A stretch of 64,000 nucleotides of DNA, taken from positions 5,642,001 to 5,706,000 of the forward strand of contig NC_035791.1 in NCBI RefSeq assembly GCF_001653235.2, given 5' to 3'. Source of the stretch: Pochonia chlamydosporia 170 (Eukaryota > Ascomycota > Sordariomycetes > Hypocreales > Clavicipitaceae). The first letter of the stretch is position 1. Each line of letters begins with the position of its first letter. The position numbers were made by a program, and so were the translations under genes. The notes under the pieces are model-generated. The model was not told the DNA's origin. It ran no database searches and saw only the letters and a list, made by a program, of their open reading frames with translations. Positions 31,611-44,457 of the stretch are shown here, one piece after another.

Positions 31611-33385
31611 TCAAAATCGCAACGCTTGAATATTGTTCGTAATCCACTCAAACGACGCCTGTCTAAAATTATCCTTCAAAAGGGTAGACTTGCCCGCAAA
31701 GAAGTGAGCAAGGTTATTACCCTCAGACCAGCGCGGCCAGTTGGGATACTTTCCAGACGATCCAACGTTGGGGTCCAGATTGTAAACAAAATTAGTGTAG
31801 TATGTCCGAATACTATTAGCGGCATAGTTATCCTTGATTCCATAAAAGACTTGTATGATATCGGATCCGTGCAAGGTGCCCAGAATTGGTGTCCCTTGGT
31901 CATAAGACGACAAGTACGACCATGACGGGACATTTGGGTGTAGGATATTGGTACCTGTTAAAAACACACGTCGGCTCAGTGTAAATACCAGATCACCTAA
32001 AATGGCGGCTCTGCGTTTGAAGCCAGGGAATATTTCATTTAGGAGGCCGGTGTTGAAGGGACTGCCGTTGATGACGGCCGGGATGCCGCTACCATAGGTG
32101 CCTACTAGTTCGGTGATTTGTGCCTTGGTGGCACCTGCGAAGTAGTATGAGGTCAGATAGTCAACTAGTTCTTTTGTGGTCGTGAGGTTGGGTTGGAAAA
32201 GACCAAACAAAGTCCCTTCGTCCTCTTGGTCTCCAATGATCATTGGAACTGGCGCATATTTTCCACCCAGTATAAGCTCGTCTGGCGACTTGCTGATCGC
32301 TTTGCCATCTGGACGCGGTAGGTAAGACAGCGCAAGTGAGTTATAAGACAAAATACCGGGAACTGATGTGACAGCTTTCAAGAAGTCGTTCGAGCTCAGC
32401 GCACGTAGGCAAGCCAATTTGTCTGCAGCACCGGTACAGCCTCCGGTTTGCACAACCTTGTCGAAGACGGCTTGACCCTTGGGACAGTCAAGGGGGTCTG
32501 TTGGCACAACACTGCCAGAGTTCATAATGGCTCCACGGAATAGCGGCTTTCCCTTGTATGTATTGTCGCCATCATATAAGATCATTTGGTTGAGGACTGA
32601 GATTGCTCCAGCAGATTCTCCCCAAATCGTCACCTTATCGGGGTCACCACCAAAGGCATCAATGTTATCCGCAACCCACTCAAGTCCCATGCGCTGATCT
32701 AACAGCCCGGCATTTCCGGACCCTTCAGATAGGATTTCCTTGCCGGGCATGAACCCATAGCCTGCCACACGGTATTGCACGGCCACGAAGACGAAGGGCT
32801 GGTTGATTGATGCGGCATGGTTGATAAGACCTGTGCCATCATACATGGACGACCATCCGAGCTAACAGATTGTATCAGTCAGCTACGTCATTTGTATCAT
32901 GATAACTTTATGAAACGACTTACCTCAAAACCCCCGCCGAAAATCCAGTACAAAACAGGAAGCTTAGCACCAGCCTTCGTACCCTCAGGACGAGCAACAG
33001 TGATTGTCAAACAATCTTCCGACTGCCCAGTGACATTTTGAACGAATGGAAGATTGGCGAGTGAACCCAAAGTGTCGAACAAAAAGTTCTTGCTGTCAGT
33101 CGAAGCGACCATTTGGGGACACGCTCCAGCAGGACCAGTGCCATCAAAAACACCCAAGGAGTCAGTTCGACGGACTGGGGGCTTCATCCTCAAGGGACCA
33201 AGAGGAGGTTTGGCATAAGGAATACCTCCAAATGACTCCACTCCATTTTTGACATTTCCTAGAATGGTCCCAGCTGGAGCAACAGCAGTGGCAGTCTTGG
33301 AAGCACGTTCCTCAAGAATTCCCGTAGGTGAAGCAAGAGTCACAACTGCCAGCAACAAGGAAACTGACAAGGATTGCACCAACAT
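31611..33385 (-). CDS. Secreted type-B carboxylesterase/lipase
   Basis: Alpha/beta-hydrolase cleaving carboxylic esters. Two exons, 33385-32924 and 32861-31611, with a 62-nt intron (GTAAGT...TTAG) in phase 0; 570 residues. I choose ATG 33385 because it begins a good signal peptide ([16 protein letters not shown]); an earlier frame extension lacks one. The type-B signature EDCL, the oxyanion GGGF, the nucleophile Ser237 in GESAGA, an acidic residue in DEGTLF and the His in TLHGSDI are all visible. The family includes extracellular lipases of the Candida rugosa/Geotrichum type and sterol or feruloyl-type esterases. It is divergent from the secreted FAD oxidase across a 1.5-kb region. Confidence 0.94.
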
Positions 33386-34877
33386 CGTGGTTAACTGACT
33401 CAAGGAACTGCAATATAGGGCTGGGACAGAGTCATGCAAGTCTCAAGGCGATAAGAGATGCCAAGGAGTTTCCAACTGTGAGTGGGACTCAGAGACAGAA
33501 TGCATACTCTGGGCAGCGCAGCACAGCTAACTTATACTATCTACATACTGCGGTTTCTACCGATCTACTATCGATTCTGCGGATTTGACTATAGTCCGCA
33601 CGTCAGATCCGAGCTTGTCGACGTCGAGATTGGAGAGTGCTCAGACTAATCGTGCGTTTCGGCAACTTACCAAGGCTTGGAGATGCTAAGCTAGCATGTG
33701 ATGTTGCCGATCTTGAACAAGCGCTTTGTGGGGTAAGAAACGGTGAAATATTTTGCGATGCCTCGGCCAGTTGGGCACTATCCCTCTGTGAAGCCGTAAG
33801 CAGGTTTCTGCCTGCAAGTGTTATCTGCTAGTAACTAACGGCTGCAATGATCACAACCCGGTTTGAAGACTTCCAAACTTCTGTGGCATTATTGGAGGTA
33901 TGGATAGCCTCATGGCTATGGGCCGTCGCGATAGTCTCGGTTTGCCACACATGTCACAATCGGGATAACGAGCTGCTACAAACTCAGCCTTGTGAAAATC
34001 ATCCGATAAAGAAACTAGGACGCTGTCATGAGTTCGGACAACTCGTTGTTCTGCTTCGATCATCAGGCACCCCGCATTGACACTCCGGGATATCTGTAGG
34101 TATGACGGCTAATTCCAAGACTTGGAGTATTAGTTTCCACTCCACAAAGCTCGTCATCCTACCCAACCCATCCTTCTGGGGAATTGCATTAGATCTTGCG
34201 GGGCATGGGATCGGTGACGCCACATCCCGTTTGTTTCCGAATACGAAAGTGATAAACATGCATTACTATTGCCCGAACCCACCAGTCGCGTTGCCCGGTG
34301 CATGGTACGCTGTCCCAATTGAGTCAATGGTCCGATGAAACTTTTATGAAGTTGATTGATATCCGGAGCGACTGCCTGATGCCTTGGCCATGTGCAGCAT
34401 TAGACAAGGGCTAGTTGTCGAGAAGCCCTGGGACCGGATTGCACCCGGAACCTGGTATTATTTTATGCAAATCAGAACTGCCGACAGAATATTAGCTGAT
34501 TCCATTCTCGTGGAAACCCCATACCGACAATTGGTACTGGGATATGTAGCACGAATATGAGCAGTAGAACCTGGGCGTTTGAAGAACTAGCAAGAAAAGA
34601 TAACAACATCTAACGGGACATGTGAATACCCCTTCATCCGGGGCCGCGGTAATTGAAAGCATTATCGGACTTTAACAAGAGTCCGAAAAACAAACATCAT
34701 AGTGTTTTCGAAACCAACCCTTGATTGACAGTCAAAGTTGGGATATTGTATTATCCAGATAGTAAAGCTGATCCTCGTGCAAGTCTTGAACTAGGCCAGA
34801 CTATTAGAGTAGACATTTCCATGCTAAATTCCGTGACAAGAGACTTTGATCTCAGCAAACACAATTGAATCGTCAAT
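33386..34877. other. Divergent region between esterase and FAD oxidase
   Basis: About 1.5 kb holding two promoters. Short frames at 33637-33831, 33847-34080 and 34102-34338 show no family features and are not called. No repeats were noticed. Confidence 0.5.
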
Positions 34878-36650
34878 ATGCGTGTCTGCAATTTTCTCAT
34901 TCCCAGTATCGTTCTTGCAGGAGCGGCCGTCGCCGCACCAAGTGATGCAACTAAACGAGCTTGTAAAGAAATTTCGAATGCTCTGCCCAAGCGGCTATCG
35001 TATCCCCTTAGCCTGCACTACAGCTCTGAGACTTCAGAATACTGGTCAACACTACTGCGTAGCCAGAAGCCAGCTTGCGTGGTCCTACCCGAATATGCTG
35101 AAGAGGTTGCCGCAGCAGTCAGAATACTCAACAAGTATCCGGATGTCAAATTCACCGCAAAGAGTGGTGGACACGATCCCAACGCCGGACATGCTACCGT
35201 CCAAGATGGGGTGTTGATTGCTTTGCGCAATATTGCGGGTACGACATACGACCCGGACACGAATCTTGCGTATGTTAAGCCTGGCGGGGAGTGGAACGAT
35301 GTGATATCGACGTTGCATAAGCAAGGAGTGACTGCTGTAGGCGGAAGACTTGGTACGTAATATTCTCAAGTGTGATGAGATACAGAGACTGACGCTCATT
35401 AGGTATTGTCGGTGTAGGAGGATATCTTCTGCAAGGTGGTGTTTCATTTTTGAGTTCTCAATATGGACTGGCTGCAGATGTAAGTTGCCTAGGCCGACAC
35501 AACTGTTGATTCTAATGCAAAGCTTAGAGTATCGTGGGATGGGAGATTGTTGCGGCAAATGGTTCAATCATCAACGTTGATGCAAGGACCCAACCTGAGC
35601 TTGCTGTTGCCCTAAGAGGCAGCGGAAGCCAATTCGGTGAGTCAAGAAGTAAACTGTGTTTTACGAATACGTATGCTAACAGTGTTAGGCATTGTCACGC
35701 AGTTCACTATTAATGCTCATCCCATTGGCAAAGTCTGGGGAGGCATTCGCATATACGAATCGACTCAGAAAGATGCAGTTTTTAAAGCTTTGCACAACTT
35801 TGTTCCGAATGGTCAAGCCGATCCAAAAGCTGCCATCATTGTAACCAATATTGTCTCCGCTTTGAAGCCTTTATCGTTTATCATCTTTTACTTTTATGAT
35901 GGAGAGAGCCATCCTGACAGTGGTCCCCTGGCCGAGTTTCTCAAAATCCCTTACTTGGTATCTCAAACGAGCGCACAATCGTATCCAGATCTTGTATGAA
36001 ATCACCCAGATATTGCCAAAAGTATACTTGCATTTCTAACAGACATGTAGCTCAAGTCAAACGGCGCCGGCGCATCATTGCTTAATTCCAGAATATCCTT
36101 TCGAGTATGACATCTACAAAGCAATCGAAAGGGCATGGCTAACTCATCATCGTAGACTTTTACAATTCCGTACTTATCGGGCAACCCGGGTATATACAAG
36201 AAAATCTCAGATAAGATGGGGGAGCTCACCGCAAATTACTTCAAGAATCCACTGCATCTTACAGCTCAATGCTCAGTAGACTTTCAGCCTTTGCCAAAAG
36301 CCGTAGGCAGGATGAGTCAAGCAAGTGGTGGAAATGCCATGGGACTAACAGACCAAGATCCTGATCGCCTGATTTTAGAGATTCAGTGTGCATGGGGCTC
36401 GGCTAAGGACGATGAAACTCTCATGGGCATATCAAGGGACCTGACATCGTGGCTAGATACAGTGGTTCCCGAATGGCTTTCGGAGCAACAGCAGCCACTT
36501 GATACATATCTACCACTTTTTATGAATGACGCATCGGCGGATCAGAATGTGACTGGAAGCTACAGGAACTATGAAAAGTTCAAAACACTTCAGTTGCAAT
36601 ATGACCCTCAGGGTACTCTTCGCACTCGCACTGGGGGGTTCAAGTATTAA
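34878..36650 (+). CDS. Secreted FAD-linked oxidase (berberine-bridge-like)
   Basis: Flavoprotein oxidase of the FAD_binding_4/PCMH family. Six exons: 34878-35352, 35403-35479, 35528-35636, 35689-35993, 36051-36104 and 36156-36650; introns of 50, 48, 52, 57 and 51 nt, closing to 504 residues. A signal peptide (FLIPSIVLAGAAVAAP) indicates secretion or ER entry. The flavin region shows VVLPEYAEEVAAAV and KSGGHDPNAGH; His99 is the expected 8-alpha-histidyl attachment site. The block GRLGIVGVGGYLLQGG lacks the cysteine that would make a second covalent link. The C-terminus ends with the usual YDPQGTLRTRTGGFK. Such oxidases serve secondary metabolism or oxidise carbohydrates and alcohols. A degenerate exon of a related gene lies at 39638-39700. 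Confidence 0.93.
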
Positions 36651-37075
36651 GCTCGTGTCTTGACTCACAGTACATACTTATTACTAAGTTATTTGTTAAT
36701 AATCACTCTGAAGCTAGGTATGAACTTTATTGTAGTAGTCTCGCTGTCTGTGGAATAAATCTGTATTGTTTGTCTCTCTCGCTTGGTCTCGTCCCTCAAC
36801 CCCCTCCATGACGTCGACACTCACTTCACATTGCTATCGGCTTCTCAACCATCTCTGAAATGACCCCAAGCGCTGTGAGACCAATATCATGCTTCGGCAT
36901 GTCAATAATGTCCAATACTGTGATGCAGATCATGCACGTACCTGACTCCAATAGAATCCGGTAATAGTAGATCCAGTCGCAATTTTTATAGGGTTTTCCA
37001 CCAGTTGAGACTCCACAACCGCTTCATTTTCTCTGAAGTGGTAACTTCTTCCACGATTCGTCGAAATCTGACTTG
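36651..37075. other. Convergent intergenic gap
   Basis: 3' flanks of the FAD oxidase and the F-box gene. Nothing further seen. Confidence 0.5.
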
Positions 37076-39132
37076 TTAGCAAAACGCCCCGACGAAGTCG
37101 TAGCTTTGCGCCAACGACGACACTTCAGAATGCGAGGTACATGCCTTGAATGATTCCAACTGCCCTTCCTTATAGTACCACAACACGTTTTCGCTGGCGA
37201 AATACCTAAGGTATACCGTAATAGCATTGATGAACTCTCCGCCAGGGCCATCAATGTCAAAGTGCATGGTTTTAGAGTACTCGAAAGTTTTGAACCTCCC
37301 TAACCTCCTGTTTGCAGCTGGGATATCCTCGGCGTTAAAGTGAAACTGGACATTGCGCAGTGTGCCTAAACTGGTGACAGATATCCCAGTCAAGTTACGT
37401 AGGTACGAACCATTAACCCCCCCGAACATAGTCCAACAAAGCGGCTGGTACCTAGTTGTTGATGTATGCCTTGCCGTAAAATAATCGTCGTTCAGATGCA
37501 ACTCATTTCCTGGGATTTCGGGGTACCAAAAGGCACAGTCTCGCAGTGAATACGGCTCTGTGGTCTTGATTTCGGTAACAACCGGGATACACTTTGCAAC
37601 AGCCAAACTGACCATCTTGAGTCCCTTGAAAGTTTTGTCAGTGTTGCATTGTTGGGCCAAAGAGTAGCATACTTACGTCGAACCCGGCTTTGACAGCTGC
37701 TATTGGCCCTGAAATTGCGAGGCGCCTTGTTTTTGGAGACCCCTGTGCACATCCAATCCACGGGGATGTCTGGCCGCCCTCAAACATACATTGCACTCCT
37801 TGTATACCTCTTGACCCTACAGCTAAGTTGAATCCTTTGAGTATTGCAAGATCCAGGACTGACTCTCTACCCTCTGTTCTGTATCCCAATTCGACAGCTG
37901 CCCCTTGCTTGGGGATAAGTCTCATTCCGGCGATATATTCAGCGTCTCCAAGTTGGACAACACTGAATACAATTTGGCCAAGCTGGCTGGGAATAGTTGC
38001 CTGCTGTTCGTAGAATCGACGACAACCATCGTTAAATCCAGGGTATGGCCGTGCGTCTGCCTCCGGATGCAAATTGCCAGTCGCCTCTAACCACGTCAGA
38101 GTGCCTGGATCCGATGTGGGTAAAGCGATCACGGAAAGTTCGCTGCTTCGTGAGGCCAATGCTTGTTGGACCTTCTGGATCAGTTTCCAGACCCTTTCTC
38201 TGTTTCGAATACCCCCTTTACGGTGAGCTTTGTTTGTGCGATAATACAACCATCTCCAGTCCGATGACGTGTTATCCCACTCATGGGACTCAAATAGCCA
38301 ACCGCGCTCTGCATTCTTGCCCCGAAATCTGGAAGCCCAAAATTGATGGCTGTAGAAGATTGGCACAAACGATCGTGAAGCTTGGCGTGCTCTTAGGGCA
38401 TCCGCTGTTGGAAGATAAGAAGCAATCTGAAAGCAAATCTCTTGAGGGAGCGCAGTAATACAATCCCGTAGTACAGTTCTTGGTTCAGCAGAGCACTTGA
38501 TAAATTTTGGCGTCTTTGGACGCTCTGAATGAAGCAGTTGAATCTCTGGAACATGATATGGGTCACGCCTAGCAGCCTTGCACTGCAGCGAGTCCCCATC
38601 CCGATCGACGAATCGGTCTTCCCAGGGGTAGTAGTCCTTATTATTTACCATGACTAAGCCCCCAAAAGTATGACCCCAGCTAAGGCCGGTCCCTTCAGAT
38701 GGAAATGGCAGCGACTTACACACTTCGAAGAGAGCCCTACACGGGACTTCGTTGGGAGAATAGGCTGTGTCTAGAAGTGACCAGCAAGCCTCGTGAAACA
38801 GAAAACCGAATCTGCCGTTAACCGGGCGCTGGCGAAGCACACCGATACAGTCACTATCTGGGAAGTCATATCCCTCGTCATCCCATCGTCCACTGACATC
38901 CAAGGGGGCAATCCAGTCGCCGCCATCGGGATCATCGTAGATTCCAACTCCCGTCACTGCAATTTTGTCTTGATAGGTGTAGACTATGGCCATCAGCTTG
39001 ATTCTTACGCAGTGCAGCAGGCAGTTGGCACTTACGAACACGAAACTGGTTTAGCCAGGATGCAGAACTAGGGTCTTCATAATTACAGACGAGGTATCCA
39101 CAAAGAACGCAAGAGAAGATGCGAGGGCTCAT
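37076..39132 (-). CDS. F-box protein with large C-terminal region
   Basis: Three exons: 39132-39036, 38983-37677 and 37624-37076, with two 52-nt introns, closing to 650 residues. I start at ATG 39132 since splicing at 39035/38984 joins CVLCGYLVCNYED...WLNQFRVL to YTYQDKIAVTGVG, a layout typical of a mould-specific F-box family. A F-box (LPQEICFQIASYLPTADALRARQASR) lies at about residues 211-250. Many aromatic residues follow. The C-terminal 180 residues resemble the beta-rich region found in this family. F-box proteins usually bridge substrates to SCF ubiquitin ligases through Skp1. Substrate unknown. It ends facing the FAD oxidase. Confidence 0.87.
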
Positions 39133-39972
39133 GGCTTGTTATTCAGGCAAAGTAGTCAACTTCATCGTCACACGAGCACTTGAAGCTCAATCCTGTGAAC
39201 GTTTGTTGGATCTAGCTGCCATATGAAGACGGTATACCTGGTTGTCGAGATGCCTTCAATGTTGTTTGCGGGGTGACAACGTAACTGACAACCTCGGCGG
39301 CCTTGTGATGAAAATTATTCCGGTAACCGGAGGCGAGTGAGTAGATGCACGAAGTCGTAGAGAATTTCACACACAAGTGAAAGGCGGTGGTCGGTGGGGT
39401 GGCCGCAATTAGCTGTTGCGCAGCAATCAATGATTTTGGAAAAGGGACATCTGGATAGTTGCAGCCTTGGGTTGTAGGATCGGTGAGGAGAAGAGCGCCA
39501 CCCCGCTTGGTTGCTGTCCCCATCAGCTTAACTGTGCATAAGTCAAATACACGCCAATGCTTTCCGCAAATCAGCATTTCTTTCTGAATTCTCCATCCGG
39601 GATAGTTGTGGATATTATTCCATTAAAAATGTTGTATAGTATTGTGGGATGGGATGCTGTTACCCCAACGGTTCTATCGTCCACGTCAATGCCACGTAAA
39701 TAGCGTTTAGAATAATAGCGGACGGATAACACATGTGTCCTTCTCATGTTTTTATAACGTATTTGAAAGCAGAAGATTACAAAAAGATAAGAGTTCTATT
39801 AAAGGCTGAAGCCACTTCGGTATATTACAAGTTTCAAGGCACTCGGTATACTGTACTAGAGTACGGAATCCGTCTAGCGTCTTTTCATTTCCCCGAGGCA
39901 TGCTGTCCAGCTCCTCGCTGCCGCGTCACAGCCACTACTGAGCCGTGGTAGATGATGCCCATGTTGACCACA
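39133..39972. other. Intergenic region with an FAD-oxidase relic
   Basis: No intact gene. A short degenerate match to exon 3 of the FAD oxidase occurs at 39638-39700. A 121-codon minus-strand frame at 39212-39577 has no recognisable features. Confidence 0.5.
39638..39700 (+). pseudogene. Relic of an FAD-oxidase exon
   Basis: Translation begins SIVGWDAVT and, after a one-base shift, continues NGSIVHVNAT before a stop. This matches the start of exon 3 of the oxidase at 35528 (SIVGWEIVA-ANGSIINVDA). Nucleotide identity is also evident (GTGGGATGGGA, GGTTC-ATC). A TATAG acceptor-like sequence precedes it as in the intact gene. It is too short to be functional and looks like the remains of a duplicated, related gene. 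Confidence 0.65.
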
Positions 39973-41437
39973 CTATATTGCGAATGGACAACCTACGGGC
40001 ATGGACCTCTGTACTCCCTGTTCCCACACCTTTAGTTCCTCTTTGCCGAAAGACCTTTTCTTTTCTGGTCCAACCTCTGTGAAAAGGTAGCCCTGTGACA
40101 TGTACTTCTTCTTATTCTCTCCTCCTGGCACAACTCCACCTAGCGCCCAAGTCAACCACGCTTGGAATCCCCATCGACTGCTGATGGTTGGCTTAACGTA
40201 ATATGGATGCACCAAGTAATTGAGATGATGATATCGACCTGATTTTGGATCTTTTTCGGTAAACTCGCGCAACGGCGAGAAACGTGGAAGTGACAAATAC
40301 CGCAAGACAAACCTCCGGATAGAGAAGATCCAATCCGTAATCGTATGGGCTGCAGGTGATGGATTTGGATGCCTGAGCGACCTGTTAAGTACAACTGGTT
40401 CTATTTCACTGTAGCAATTGAGAGGATTTGGGAAGGGAGCATAGGGGAACTAACATCATCGATCGTCTTAGACGTTCACCCATAAGAACGCCGATAATCT
40501 GGTGCGAGAATGGCACAAGAAACCTGGGAACGTAGAATAGCAATAGTGCAAAGAGCTCAGTGGCGGTTTGTTTGTTTGTTGCTGCCGGCACCATGTGTTC
40601 CAACTCGTATTGCATTGCCCAGTCAGCAATGTCTTCATAGAACTCAATGCCGTCTTTCCAGGTGTGTCGTTTCAAGTGTCCTGAGTACTTTATATTCATT
40701 GCGTCACCAATGGATTTCCAGAATGCGCCCTGGGCACAAATCTCCATGTCTGTGAGTTGCCGCCACTCATATGTGTTAATCCAATTGATAGGCTCTGTTA
40801 CAAAAACGCTCAGTGTATACAGAAGGTCTTCGTTGGATATCTTTCCAGCCTTGATATAAGGACTGTGTAATGAATTCATCCTTCCTATTGCTTGTCGAGT
40901 TCGCTCCTCGTTTGGCGCGTGGGCCATAAATTCGCCTATTAGAACTGATGTATCTTCGTATCGTTTACTCGCATTCTCGGGGTTGCTGAACATGCGCGTC
41001 GCTACGAGCAAACTGGAAATAGTTGGAATGCCATAGGTCTGTGATTCGGTTAATAGGGACATCACGAGGGATATGAAGATGGGGTTACGGGTCCTTACCT
41101 TGAACAAGGCAAACTGAAGCGACATTCGGAAGAGCAGGGGAAACTCCCACTCAGACAATTCCTTAACTATTGACTGGGCTTCCACGGTAGTCATTCTTGA
41201 CAAAGAGGCTCGATCTGTGAAGCCGAGCTTTTCTTGTTTGTTTTTCACTCTTCTAAATCGAAGGAAATAGCATAAGACTGGGTACAGCACAGCAACTGAC
41301 AGCAGAATTCGCCACCCTCTGTCTGTTATTTGCCCATGATTCCATACAACAGGTGTATAAATCTCCAGCACACTGTCCAAACGTATCCACGAAGGGACGA
41401 ATGATGCTTCTGGTGTTGATAGCGAGCTGGATTTCAT
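39973..41437 (-). CDS. MpaB-like oxygenase (ER-bound, DUF2236/Lcp-type fold)
   Basis: Two exons, 41437-40455 and 40408-39973, with a 46-nt intron (GTTAGT...ACAG), closing to 472 residues. One N-terminal membrane segment (ILLSVAVLYPVLCYFL, about residues 44-60) fits ER anchoring. The central region contains the family's conserved blocks: AIGRMNSLHSPYIKAGKISNEDLLYTL, FVTEPINWINTYEWRQLTDME, FWKSIGDAM, MVPAATNKQ and RLRRSM. Relatives include MpaB of mycophenolic acid synthesis and bacterial rubber oxygenase, heme oxygenases that cleave isoprenoid double bonds. Joining the exons gives RRSMIEIEP, supporting the splice. It is divergently transcribed from a Zn2Cys6 regulator, with 524 bp between the two start codons. 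Substrate unknown. Confidence 0.9.
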
Positions 41438-41961
41438 CTTGAGGTCGCGTAGGATACGGAATTGACAGTTCAGATCTCAGTGAAGACAACTACGGCATGC
41501 AATCAAGATATACCTGTTGAATCATTCACATCTTATTAGGCTATTCCTGACGAAAGTTTCCAATCAGCTTGATAGGATATTGCAAATTTGCTTGTTCGGC
41601 ACATATTCCCGATCGATTTAAAAAGCAGCTGATTGGCCAAGGAGTTATCCTGCCGAGGTGCTTCCCTTGTCCTGAGAGTTGCGACAACCCCATTCGGAAA
41701 GGACAAAACATCCAATGCGGGGGAAGATTGTTGATTGGCTATAATCTTCGGGAAACCTGGGGTTCATGGAGAATCCTCAGCATTAAAGACCCGCAAAACC
41801 CGAGTAGCCGTTTCCGCCTTACCCCTGGTTGTCGTGGTCACGTTGATCGGAGTTTGGATGCAACTCTATTGTCCGCCCCATCCGTTTAGCGGATTCGGTT
41901 GGAGATGGACTTTTGACCTCTGTTCTACAGTTCACAGCAATGTGTGTACTAAAGCAGCAAG
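41438..41961. other. Shared divergent promoter of oxygenase and regulator
   Basis: 524 bp separate the two start codons. No clear TATA box was assigned. The arrangement suggests co-regulation. Confidence 0.55.
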
Positions 41962-44457
41962 ATGAAGCGTTCGGTTAGGGCAAGCAGAGCGTGTGTATGG
42001 TGCCAGCAGCGAAAGGTGAAGTGCGACGCGTCAATATCTGGCACGCCTTGCACCCAATGCAAGCAACAGAGAGCAATATGCAGGTTCCGAAGCAAGTGTC
42101 GGACGAGGTGAGCTCTCCTCCCAACTAGCTGGTCGAACTTGATCCTCAACTTCTCTCGCAGACAACCGGCGTCGTGGATGAGCTTCAGAGAGAGTAGTAC
42201 TTTAACCGGACCGACTGCCAGCCAGATTGAAGAGCAAACACCATGGCTATCTTTGTCGCTAGACACATTGCCGGACCTACCGCAGCATTCCCACTACTCT
42301 ACGTTACGATTTCTTGAACTCAGAGACAGATCCACTCTAGATCAAGTCGAGCCAACTACTCCAGAGGCGAATGGGTGTCTAAGTATACCGAGCCGGCCGT
42401 TGCTTGACGACTTTGTCAAGCAGTACTTTTTATATGTTCACCCGTCGGCCCCTCTTATTGACGAGGCCGCATTCTGGAAAGCTTACAGCTCTGATGAGAG
42501 AAGTGACGCGTGTAAAATGCCACTAGTTCTCTTCCAGGCAATGCTGTTTGCCAGCTCTCCGTATGTTGAGATGTCAACGCTAAGAAAATGCGGATTCGCC
42601 GACAAACGGATAGCATTATGTACACTATACAATCGAGCAAAGGTACTGCTCCCCACCACTTGCCTTCACATAAAACGGCGTCGACTGACATTTATAGCTT
42701 CTCTTTGAAACGAAAACCGAAGTTCGACCACGGTACCTTGCCCAAGCCGCAGTTCTACTAACCTTCTACACCACGGCGGAAAGTCCTCACGCCGCAAGCT
42801 TTTGGCTGGCACGAGCAGTGAAAATTGCCAAGCTCGCCGAGAGTCGGTCTAAACACAACAAGGAAAATGGGAACAAATCTGAAGAACAGCCCACATGGAA
42901 GAAAAGGCTCTGGTGGTCCATTCTCATTCGAGATCGAAGTCTCTGCCTTGGACTCCGCCGAGAGCCGCAAATGACATCCAGAGAATTGACGTTCGTGTCT
43001 ACCCCGATCGAAGACGATGAGTTGATGGAGGAGATATGCGAATCAAGGGCGTACGATAAGACGATAAAACGGGTTCTAAGTGGCATCTTTCGGGAGCAAT
43101 GTCAATTGGCCGTATTATTGACAGCTATGGTCTCGCTGGCTTCCGCACCAAATAAGATTTCTGGTTCAGATGTGACCAACGAGGAGCTTGCTATTATACT
43201 GTCTACTGTATCCTCCACGAAGGAAGCGCTGGCTGACTGGATGTCGTTCTCGCGACTTCCAGCACGACTTCTAGAAGACCCTCCTGCACCTGTGAAGCGA
43301 ATCATCAGGATTACCCTAATGTATTACTAGTACGTTACGATTCCACTGTTGTTGCTCTATTACTAATTGTGTAGTGCGGCTTGTATAGATGTCGCTCACT
43401 ATGAGATTATGCTTCTCGAGAAATACTCTCTGTTCACCGGGTCTTTATACACCGAACGATGCCTGGATATCGGCAACATACTGCACACTTCCATGGCAAA
43501 GTTGATAGAGATAATGGAATGCTTTAGCCAGGAGGAACCATTTCATGGGTTCCCAATCGCTTTGTACGTGACAGCACCGCGAACAAGCCGACTCTTACTA
43601 AACGTTTCAATAGGCTGGCGTTTCTTGAAATGCCCCTCATCATCTCAGCCATTGACCTGAAGCTGTCTCCGTCGGTTTCGGAAATGGAGGTCCGTCGTCG
43701 TCGTATGGAAGCTATGGGGAAGCTTCACTCAACTTGTGGGCAGGCATATGAGATAGCCGACAGCATGGGCTCAAATACGAATCAGCTTCTTCGACTGGCG
43801 TACGACTTTACTCGCCGGCTTTTCTTGCAGCGTGACACCGGTCAGATTGGAAGTGGTGAGCATGAGAATCAGTGTATCATTAAATCGCGAAGGACGAGCA
43901 GCTGGGGGGACGCCTTCTTACGATTTCCGCGAGCCTATCTGATGATATCTACATCTGTTGACTATTATCTTTCTGTCGGCAAGCTGCCATCTCCGGATTG
44001 TCTGCCCAAGTTTATTCGAAGCACACTGCCTCTGGGGCTCACCATGGTCTTTGAAATCGAGCTTCCGTGGTCCCTTGATTGTGTTGAGCAAAGACGGCAT
44101 CAATCGCATCACCAAGGGAACATAGAAACGTCACATCCCACATCAACCGGGCTCACCCTGGTTCGAGGACATGACATTCGCTCCCATGCGGGCGAGTTGC
44201 AAAATGGTCGGGCGACTACGGATGCATATATGAGCGAAACGTCTACTACCATACCTCGGCGGAAACGTAAAAAAACGTCTAACACTAACCTTAATTACTT
44301 CGCCATGGATACCACATCTAATGCTGAGCCACCTCTCGACGAGGAACTTGAACAGAACGACTTCCCTGTCATTGGTCCTTCAATCTGCTCAGCAAACCCG
44401 CAATTGTCCTTAGATGAGCGGGCACTATGGTCTGTTCTTGAAGCCATTGGCCCATAG
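41962..44457 (+). CDS. Zn2Cys6 transcription factor (Fungal_trans type)
   Basis: Nuclear regulator with an N-terminal zinc cluster whose six cysteines are at 11, 14, 21, 30, 33 and 40. Five exons: 41962-42107, 42162-42642, 42698-43329, 43375-43563 and 43614-44457; introns of 54, 55, 45 and 50 nt, closing to 763 residues. The zinc cluster lies wholly in exon 1. The middle region matches the fungal-specific transcription-factor domain, with FFxYVHPS-type segment (KQYFLYVHPSAPLIDE), LFETKTEVRPRYLAQAAVLLTFY and RLWWSILIRDRSLCLGLRR. A basic stretch RRKRKK near the C-terminus could be a second nuclear signal. Its divergent pairing with the MpaB-like oxygenase suggests that it controls that gene and perhaps the oxidase and esterase nearby. 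Confidence 0.92.
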
